Positions 56,476 to 64,000 of a stretch of 64,000 nucleotides of DNA are shown here, piece by piece. The notes under the pieces were generated by a model. The model did no database searches. It was not told the origin of the DNA and saw only the letters and a list, made by a program, of their open reading frames with translations. The number at the start of each line of letters is the position of its first letter. The first letter of the stretch is position 1. This DNA comes from Turnera subulata. Its lineage: Eukaryota; Streptophyta; Magnoliopsida; Malpighiales; Passifloraceae. The stretch spans positions 107,431 to 171,430 of the forward strand of contig JAKUCV010007509.1 in assembly GCA_028386065.3 (NCBI GenBank), read 5' to 3'. A program made the translations under genes and the position numbers.

Positions 56476-59400
56476 TGAAACGCCCCGACCCGTATTTACC
56501 GTACACAGTAAACACGTGCCGGAACGGTGACAACCCAACCCAACATAATCCAACATACAGTGTATACAACAGATAACCGGGCTCAACAACCCATAATAAA
56601 AACAACAATAAATAACAAAACCGGCCCAATGGCCCAATAACTCAAATAACTGCACAGCGGAAGACTTATAACTCACATAAACACTGTATGCGACATAGAT
56701 GCAAACTATGGATCCAAGCCCTGTCCAAGGGATAACGCCGCAGCCTGTCTGGAATGCACCAATCCTATACAACAAATAACTCATCCTACGGGATGAAAGC
56801 CCGCAGGTGAGGGGTGAGTCCGAAGTGCTCACCGACGAAGGAAAGACAATCAATATGAACACTATAAAACGCAAGGTCCAAAACATAACAGTCAAACCAA
56901 AGGACAAGACCCAAAACCGGTCCAAGACCGAAAAGACTCAATAAAAACCAGTTTCCAATTTTATCTTTCCGGGCCCCGTCACGGATAAGCTTGGGTCGTA
57001 CTAGGTTATCAACCTGTTCCTGGTGCCAGATGAAAAAGAACCCGGGATCAACATCCCAATAACAAACTCAGGGATCAACATCCCAATCAAACTGGCATCA
57101 ACATGCCCATCACAAGTAACCCAGATCATGGCACCACAAAACAGTCTCAAACCATCTGGTCGTACCTCTACTTACCATGTGACAATTATATTATCATCAA
57201 CCAAATCATATCTCAGGGATCAACATCCCTAACCCAAAATACCAAGGATCGACATCCTTATCACAATTGATTAATTAATTCCATTATGTTTTATACCAAA
57301 AAGACTCAAGATCAACATCCAAATACCAACCAAAATACTGGGATAAACATCCCGACAACAATCAAGGCAATGGGATCAATATCCCGAAACAACCACAACA
57401 TCCACAATACTCAACAATGCAATGATCCACAAAACAAAATAACCGAGTAATACAGGCACATATTGAAGGAAATCCATCCTCACCTTAGCCGATTACTCAA
57501 CTCCGGAAACAATGACCGGTCCGACGCCGGCTCCTCGGGAAACTGCCCGATATCCAAACCTATACAATAAAACAACATAGACACATAAATGCACATAATC
57601 GGTATACTATGATGCCAATACTGCGAATTACCCATCCCGGTTCTTATCCTTTATTATTTCCATTTACCGAAAATATTTTACCGTACGTATTTCCGAATAT
57701 AATTTCGAAACCATACTTTAATTAAAACTCTTAAAAATATTTTCATAAATTAACTATAATTTCCAAAATAATAATCATAATTTTTCCAAAAAAATAATAA
57801 CCTATTTATAATTTCCAAAAAATATTTACAGTATTTATCTTTTTCTAAATATATAATAATATTTTCCAACATAAAATATAATTACCTTTAATTTTCAAAA
57901 TACATATTTATGTACATATACCAAAATCATAATTTTCCAGACATATTAAATTTCCTGAAATTATTTTCAAGGTATATATATATATTTTCCAAATAATATT
58001 AGTTTCTAAACATAACTTAATTATTTAACAAAGTATATATATTTATATTTTCCTAAAAATACCAGAATTAAATTGGCAATAATTTTCTCAAAATAAATAT
58101 ATAATGTTTTTCCAAAATTATATACCAGATTATTAATAAATAAATATATATATAAATTGTTTTTTAATTAAATGGATTGGGCTGAACAGGACCAGGCCCA
58201 GGCTCGCACTGTGCAAGCCCAGCCGGCCCACGCCCAAGCCCAAGCCAACCCAGCCCGCACCGGTACACAAACCCAAACACAGCGCGACCCACCCGTCTAA
58301 AACGGGTCTGCAATTCGTTTCTCACCTGCAGCGGCGGCCGGCGGCGACACAGGCGCGAGGAAGAGCAGCGCGAGGTCGGTGAGCTGGGGCGAGCTCGAGG
58401 GCGGTGGAAGGGCGGCTAGACGCGTCGCGACGGCGTAGAAGGAGGCGGAGGAAGAGGATCCGTCGGTTTCGCCGCGGGTCAACGGCTCTTTTGTGCGCGT
58501 CCGGCGGCGGATGGCGACGGGGGAGGCGGGGTTCAGTGGGCGACGGCGTGAGGAAGACCAAGGTCACGGCGGTGTGATGAGAGGCGGCCTGGAACTCGTC
58601 GCCAAGCACAGTAACCGGGGAGGGGAAGGTGACGGTATTGTTCACTCCCTTTTTTTCCGATTTTCCTTTTTCCGAATTTTCTTAATTTCTTTCTTTTCTT
58701 TTCTGATTTTCTCTCCTTTTTTCTGTTTATTTATTTGTTTTTGTAACAGCCCGGGTAAAAATTTTGAATTTTTACCGGGACTGTAAAAGTTTATTTACCG
58801 TGATTTACTGTTGAATTAATCTTGGGAAATTAATTCACGGTAAATCGGGAGTCGTTTTTCGAAACCGAGGGTTTTCCCGCGCTCGTGATTTTCCCGCGGA
58901 TTTTTCGAACCTAAGTTGGTATTTTTCGGGTTTCGGAATTTCTTGGAAAATCACACCGGAAAATAACTAAGGGGGTATCGGTTATTTTCTGGTCCGGATC
59001 GGATTCGCCCGTAATATGGACGAACTGTATTATTGATTATCACAAGCTTAATAGTAAGTTTTCAGTTTATTTAAGGAAGCAGAACCGGAGGAAGAGCAGA
59101 GGAAGAGAAGGAAAAAAAAACGAAAGAGAGAAAAAAAAAAGAGAGAGAAAAAAAGAGAGAAAAAGAAAAAAATAGAAAAAAGAAAAGAAATTCAGAAAAT
59201 GGAAAAAAATAGAAGAAAATAAGAAAAATAGAAGAAAAGAAAAAAAAAAGTGTAAACAGTTCTGTCACCTTCCTCCGCCTCTGCACTGTGCATCTCGAGG
59301 CGTTCCCCGCCGCTGCACGCCACACCGCCATCGCCGTCGTCCTCGCCACACCGGCGCGACTTCACCCATGTCGGCCCCGCGGTCTTCCGTCGCAGTAGCA

Positions 59401-62006
59401 ACCGTCACGCGCCGTCCACCCGAGCTGCGACCCGTGGATCCGACTTCTCCGCACCTCTCGCCTTCGGCCGACGCTGCCGCGCTCAGGTTGCCGCCGCCGT
59501 GGAGTCGCCGCCTCATGCCGCGCCTCGCGACACCTCCCTCGCGCTGCGTCGCACCGCCGCCGTGGAGTCGCCGCCTCATGCCGCGCCTCGCGACACCTCC
59601 CTCGCGCTGCGTCGCGCCGCCGCCGTCGTCGCCAGCCCTGTAACCCGGAGGTAAGACCCGAAAGATGCTTAGATCCGTCTGTTTGCAAACGGGTCGCGAA
59701 TTTGGTTCTGGGTTGTGGGTTACCATGGGCTTGGGCTTGGGTGTTGGGCCGGGTTTGGGCTTGCACTGTGCATTGCCTGGGCTTGGTCCTGTTCAGCCCA
59801 GCCCGGATTTCTTTTTTATATATATATATAAATATGTATTTATAATTTTTGGAATCTAACTAAAATCTGAAAAAAAATATAATTACCTTGAGAAAATTAT
59901 GATCTAATTAATTCTGGTATTTTGAAGAAAATATAAATATATATACTTTGATAAATAATTAAGTTTTGTTTTGGAAACTATTATTAAATTGGAAAAATAT
60001 ATAAGTACCATGAAAATAATTTCTGAAAATTTAATTTATGTATTAATTTTTCTCTCAAAAATTATGGTTGTGGTATTTGTATGTAAATATGTATTTTGAA
60101 AATTAAAGGTAATTATATTTTGTGTTGGAAAATATTATTATATATATTTAGAAAAAGATAAATACTATATAAAAATTTTCTGAAAAATTATAAATAGGTT
60201 ATTATCTTCTGGAAAATTATGGAGATTATTATTTTGGAATTATAATTATTTTATGAAAAATATTTTGAAAAAGAGTTTTAATTAAAGTATAGTACCGAAA
60301 TTATATTCGGAAATACGTTCGGTAAAATATTTTCGATAAAAGATAATAAATAAAGGATGAGTAACCAGGATGGGTTTATTTCGTAAAATTGGCATCATGA
60401 CATACTCTTATGTGCATTTATGTGAGTGTATGGTTTTGCTGAATAGGTTTGGATATCGGGCAGTTTCCCGAGGAGCTGGCGTCGTACCGGTCATTATTTC
60501 TGGAGTTGAGTAATCGGCCAAGGTGAGGATGGATTTCCTTCAATATGTGCCTATATTACTCGGTTATTGTGTTTTGTTGCTTATTGCATTGTTGGTATGT
60601 TTCGGGATGTTTATCTCATGGTCTTGATTGTTGTGGTCGGGATGTTTATCCCAAGACGGATTTTGGATGTTTATCCCTGAGTCGTTTTGACACTAAGTAT
60701 AATGGTATAATTAATGAATTGCGATGAGGATGTCGATCCTCTGTATTTTGGTTAGGGATGTCGATCCCTGTGAGTTTGGTTTTTGATAACGATTATATAA
60801 TTGTCACGTGGTAAGTAGAGGTACGACCGGATGGTTAGAGACTGTTTTGTGGTGGCCATGATCTGGGTTCGTGTGATAAGCATGTCTATGCTTGGGATGT
60901 CTATCCCGATTTGTTATTTTTGGGATGTCTGTCCCTGGGTTCTTTTTGATCTGGCACCAGGAACAGGTTGATAACCTGGTACGACCCTAGCTTATCCGTG
61001 ACGGGGCCCGGAAAGATAAAATTGAGTAATTGGATTTTACTTGAGTCTCTTGGGTTTTGTCTTTGGGTTTGACTGTTTTATTTGACTTGAGTAATTTTTA
61101 GTGTCCATATTGATCGTCTTTCCATTGTCGTGAGCACTTCGGACTCACCCCTCACCTGCGGGCTTTCATCCGGTAGGATGAGTTACTTTTGGTACAGGTT
61201 GATGCATTCCAGACTGGCTGCTGCGTTATCCCTTGGACAGGGCTCGGATCCATAGTTTGCATCAGTGTCGCATACAGTGTTTGTGAGTCTTTAAGTCTCC
61301 CGCTGTGCATTTTATTGATATTATTGGGCCATGGGCCGGATGAGTTTTTTTGTTTTGTTGTTATTATTATGGGCCGTTGAGCCTGGATCTCCGTTATATA
61401 CACTGTATGCCGGTCTTATTTTGGTTGAGTCGTCACAGTTCCGGCACGTGTTTACTGTGTACAGTAAATTCGGGTCGGGGCGCTTCAGTTTTTTTTTCCT
61501 TCCTTTCTCTCTTTTTTTCTGTTTTTCTGTTTCTTATTTATTATTTTTTTTCTTTTTCTCTTCTTTTTCTTCTTTCTTTTTTTTTCTTTCTTTTCTTTTT
61601 TTTTTTTCTTTTTTTTTTCTTTTTCCTCTCTTTTTCTCTCTTTCTTTTTTTTTTCTTTTCCCTTCTTCTCCTGTTTTCCTTCTTCCTTTTATAGACGGTG
61701 ATGTACTGTGCGCCTGTGATTCATCAATAATGCAGCTTGTCTGCATTATTGAAGCGAGTCCGGTCCGGACCAGAAAATAACTGATACCCCCTTAGTTATT
61801 TTCCGATGTGATTTTCCGGGAAATTCCGAAACCCGAAAAATACCGACTTAGGTCCGAAAAATCACGAGCGCAGGAAAACTCTCGGTTTCAAAAAACGACT
61901 CCCGATTTACCTTGAATTAATTACCCAAGATTAATTCAACAGTAAATCACGGTAAAAAGACTTTTACAGTCCCGGTAAAAATAAAAAATTTTGCCCGGGC
62001 TGTTAC
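56476..62006 (-). mobile_element. 3' LTR of a minus-strand Tekay-like element, split by a solo LTR
   Basis: On the plus strand it begins TGAAACGCCCCGACCCG and ends CCCGGGCTGTTACA at 62,006. Its two parts, 56,476-58,741 and 61,493-62,006 (about 2.78 kb), surround a plus-strand solo LTR. To the right, minus-strand sequence reads GGGGACGAAATTC...AAGGTGGGTAGAC before the LTR, the usual 3' end of the Tekay/Del interior. So this is not solo but the 3' LTR of an element continuing past the window. The left target flank is AGATC. Confidence 0.85.
58742..61487 (+). mobile_element. Solo LTR (2.75 kb), plus strand, nested
   Basis: Starts TGTAACAGCCCGGG, ends GGGTCGGGGCGCTTCA, and is flanked by an exact duplication GTTTT (58,737-58,741, 61,488-61,492). 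Closely related to the solo LTR at 8,325-10,928: same TTTATTTAAGG site (near 59,067), purine tract, CpG-rich block, and hairpin series near 60,600-60,935. A perfect local repeat in the CpG-rich block lies near 59,500-59,620. No internal region. Confidence 0.9.
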
Positions 62007-62150
62007 AGTCTACCCACCTTAAAAAGAATTTCGTCCCCGAAATTCCGTCGTCTTATCTGTGGGTCCTACCACGATAAGCTTCTAGCACACTCTGCCAGGT
62101 GTCCAACCTCAACCCGAGATACCGCTTATACCCTTAAGCGACATCTCGTC
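62007..62150 (-). other. Polypurine-tract side of the Tekay-like interior
   Basis: Minus-strand sequence next to the 3' LTR with GAATTTCGGGGACGAAATTC and AAGGTGGGTAGAC, a block widely seen just upstream of 3' LTRs of this lineage. No integrase or chromodomain coding is visible here, so the pol end must lie further right, beyond the antisense frames. Confidence 0.65.
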
Positions 62151-62151
62151 C

Positions 62152-62159
62152 TTTATAAG
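62152..62159 (+). promoter_or_regulatory. TATA box for the antisense frame A
   Basis: TTTATAAG 37-44 bases before the ATG at 62,196. This predicts a transcript starting close to the ATG and running antisense to the retrotransposon. Inference from sequence and position. Confidence 0.45.
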
Positions 62160-62195
62160 AACCAAACCTCATGACTGGCATACTCACACACAGTT

Positions 62196-62573
62196 ATGGA
62201 CTCTCCACTGAGATCAAGGACTACCTCAGACTCCGAGAACAACAGCTACATCGGTGGCACTGCCTTCCCGACAAGCTCCGATGAAGAACCTCCAAAGAAG
62301 CGCTTCAAGACGAACATCGTCGGCCTGAAGGAACACATGGTCGCCTCCCCAAAACGACGAAAGAAGCGTGCTCCCAAGAAAGCTGAGGATAGGAAAGGCA
62401 AGGCTACTGCTGAAAGCAGCACTCCACAGCAGACGCTGACGCAGCTGAACGTCTCACTGAAGAAGATCAGCTCGGCGGTGGCACAAATCGAACTGGCGTG
62501 CGCGGAGCTCTTCCCTCACATGAAGAACGTACAAAAGCTTGTAAAAGATCTTGAGAAGCAAATAACTCCATAG
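62196..62573 (+). CDS. Small basic protein, antisense in a Tekay-like element; function unknown
   Basis: 125 residues, ATG to TAG. I do not recognise the family. Residues 1-31 are Ser/Thr/acidic and low complexity. Two basic clusters follow, PPKKRFK (about 33-39) and PKRRKKRAPKK (about 53-63), which look like nuclear-localisation signals. The last 45 residues (LTQLNVSLKKISSAVAQIE ... VKDLEKQI) have heptad-like hydrophobic spacing and probably form a helix or coiled coil. Third codon positions are mostly C or G while the surroundings are AT-rich, which supports real coding. It has its own TATA box, a very short leader and an AATAAA signal 33 bases after the stop, so it looks like a complete unit. 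It lies on the strand opposite to the surrounding retrotransposon, between the presumed pol end and the 3' LTR. It could be an accessory antisense gene of the element or a captured host gene. Confidence 0.6.
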   Translation: MDSPLRSRTTSDSENNSYIGGTAFPTSSDEEPPKKRFKTNIVGLKEHMVASPKRRKKRAPKKAEDRKGKATAESSTPQQTLTQLNVSLKKISSAVAQIELACAELFPHMKNVQKLVKDLEKQITP

Positions 62574-62605
62574 AGTACTCCTTCTCCGTTGTAAAACTAT
62601 TATTA

Positions 62606-62615
62606 AATAAATAAA
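62606..62615 (+). terminator. Polyadenylation signals after frame A
   Basis: Overlapping AATAAATAAA directly downstream of the stop codon of the 125-residue frame, in the right place for a plant near-upstream element. Confidence 0.5.
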
Positions 62616-63240
62616 ATAAATTTCCATTTTAAATCAAAATTCTTATATTACAAAGTCTTATGTCAAACAGAAAAATATAACATCTCAAAGTAGAACAAAA
62701 ATCAATAATAAGAATATAAAATCAAATATAAATAAATTAAAAATTAAATCTCGTTCAATAAAACCAAAATATAAAGAAGTTAAAACAAAAATATATTTCA
62801 TGACCGTTGCTCGTATCGGATGTGAACATCCACGAACCAAGAAACGTAACTCGCACAACTAACGGTGATGATCACAAGAGCATCCTGTGTCCCTCGAAAG
62901 AAACGATACCCCCTTGTTCACGAATTCTGCATGAGCCAAAACATCTGTCTCGTCTTGTATCTCTCCACGATATCCGAACAGCTGTAAACTTGTCGCACAT
63001 GCGCTCTATTCGAGGTATGGTCCCATCAGTCTAGCCTCAACGGTCACGAATGCATGTGATAAAAGATGCAGAAAAATATAGTAAAACCATGAAAAGAAAA
63101 GACAAAGTAGCCAGAGCGAAAGAAAATCATGAGAGGGAAAAAGGCTGAAAAACTCTGGCATGGTAGTCCGAAAAACGTGTAAGGTAACAAGGCAATAAAT
63201 GAAAGCAACGGCAAATTTTCAAAAAGCAAATCTTGAAGAT
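62616..63240 (+). other. AT-rich spacer between the two antisense frames
   Basis: No convincing gene. A 75-codon stretch at 62,807-63,034 lacks an ATG start and shows weaker codon bias; it may be a decayed piece of a third frame. Hydrophobic frames on the minus strand here look like shadows. Confidence 0.5.
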
Positions 63241-63270
63241 CGAAAACAGTAAACACGCTTCCCATAAGAG

Positions 63271-63278
63271 TATAAAAG
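63271..63278 (+). promoter_or_regulatory. TATA box for the antisense frame B
   Basis: TATAAAAG 109-116 bases before the ATG at 63,387, consistent with a leader of roughly 80 bases that is A/C-rich and free of ATG immediately before the start. Confidence 0.45.
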
Positions 63279-63386
63279 AAATGGAGCGGTGAGGTGTAAA
63301 TCATCAAAAGCATATAAAGCAATAAAACATTCAGGCAACCAAACCACAACGTTCAGCAAAAACAAAACACCACACGTCCAAACACG

Positions 63387-63801
63387 ATGCCTGCTCCATC
63401 TTCCGTTTTCTTCGTCGAAGGTGCCAACCTAGGCAGAAGGAACCGTCTGGCCTACAGCATGGTCAACGAACGTGCTGAAGAACTACCGAACGAGATCGGT
63501 AGGATGCCTCGTCTAGTCTTCGTCGATGAGCTCTACTCGTCGCGGTTCTTCGTCACTCCAGTGGAAGAGGTGTTCTTCCTAGAGGACCGCGGCACTCTGA
63601 GGACCTCCTACTATGGATCAACAAACTCCATCATGTTCTTCATCTCCGAAAGGCTACAGGAGTTCAACCTGGAGTCCACTTGCCATTTCCTAGAGCAAAG
63701 CACCTACTATCAGCTCTCGATGACGGCCCAGAGCATGCCCAGAGTAACTCGTCTGCCCGTAACTTGGCCTAAGGCCCGACTACTGGTATGGAACTGCAGA
63801 G
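63387..63801 (+). CDS. Unrecognised protein, antisense in a Tekay-like element, interrupted
   Basis: 138 codons of a longer protein, starting MPAPSSVFFVEGANLGRR. I recognise no family. It is not Gln- or Lys-rich filler: it has alternating hydrophobic and charged stretches that suggest a folded mixed alpha/beta domain (RMPRLVFVDELYSSRFFV, EEVFFLEDRGTLRTSYYG, NSIMFFISERLQEFNLES, HFLEQSTYYQLSM, LPVTWPKARLLVWN). Codons strongly prefer C or G at the third position. No transmembrane segment or signal peptide is evident. The frame is cut at 63,802 by an LTR beginning TGTTAGGAAC; the eight residues after that belong to the LTR. The remainder should resume beyond that insertion, outside the window. 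Same strand and style as the 125-residue frame upstream, so the two probably belong together. Confidence 0.6.
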
Positions 63802-64000
63802 TGTTAGGAACAATAGACTTAAGCTAGAGGGGGGGTGAATAGCTTATGATCGAAAATTAAAAAACTTTGCAGGAAATGAAGTGCGGAATTGAAAAATAGA
63901 AGGACACAAGAGATTTTTATACTGGTTCACACACAACTAATTTGTGGCTAATCCAGTCCTTCAAGATACACTTGAAGAGTTCACTATCTACCGTTAAGCT
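63802..64000 (+). mobile_element. Start of a copia-type LTR
   Basis: Begins TGTTAGGAACAATAGAC and continues with AGAGGGGGGGTGAATAG, a typical opening of copia-type LTRs in dicots. It interrupts the coding frame that precedes it; the left target 5-mer would be CAGAG. The end is outside the window. Confidence 0.7.

Noticed and set aside
62807..63034. Possible third antisense frame of 75 codons
   Set aside because: No ATG start, weaker codon bias and no promoter; could be a decayed fragment but not supported as a gene.
1..64000. tRNA, rRNA or CRISPR features
   Set aside because: No complete cloverleaf, ribosomal RNA segment or regularly spaced direct-repeat array was recognised; A- and B-box-like sites belong to SINE-type repeats.

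Overview
This window is nuclear DNA of a flowering plant, most likely a eudicot. The evidence is split genes with GT-AG introns, a group III WRKY exon with its conserved R-type intron, a cytosolic eS28 gene with a 5'-UTR intron, a chloroplast-targeted membrane protein gene, a flavonoid-reductase-like gene, and large Ty3/gypsy and Ty1/copia LTR elements. There is no bacterial organisation and no CRISPR.

Layout. Positions 1-5.5 kb are genic: the last exon of a group III WRKY factor (+), a three-exon DUF3593-like plastid protein gene (-) with an 18-nt microexon, and RPS28 (-). From 5.8 to 42.2 kb and from 45.8 kb to the end almost everything is mobile DNA. It includes two copies of an unnamed poly(A)-tailed retroposon, a tRNA-type SINE, solo LTRs of 1.1-2.9 kb, two MULE-like elements with long terminal inverted repeats, a small hAT-type element with an 8-bp duplication, and a near-perfect 178-bp palindrome. 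Two Tekay/Del-like gag-pol elements (18.5-25.8 and 30.1-36.7 kb) each lost the end of pol plus the front of the 3' LTR. At 42.3-43.8 kb lies a five-exon dihydroflavonol/vestitone-reductase-like gene broken by a frameshift. From 45.8 to 55.6 kb an Athila-like element sits inside an LTR of a non-autonomous copia-like element. From 56.5 kb a minus-strand Tekay-like element begins with its 3' LTR, which was itself invaded by a plus-strand solo LTR.

Target-site duplications were read directly for most insertions, so the order of nesting is well supported: LTR in LTR at 16.8-27.0 kb, Athila in copia at 45.8-55.6 kb, LTR in LTR at 56.5-62.0 kb.

The most unusual part is 62.0-63.8 kb. In the 3' region of the minus-strand Tekay-like element, two open reading frames with good codon structure run on the opposite (+) strand, each behind its own TATA box. 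One is a small, very basic, NLS-bearing protein with a helical tail. The other is an unrecognised protein cut off by a copia-type LTR at 63,802. They look like antisense accessory genes carried by a retrotransposon. A second unusual signal is an array of short hairpins in the Tekay-type LTRs whose stems change in a compensatory way. There is no operon logic here: the host genes are independent units and the rest is layered transposon history.
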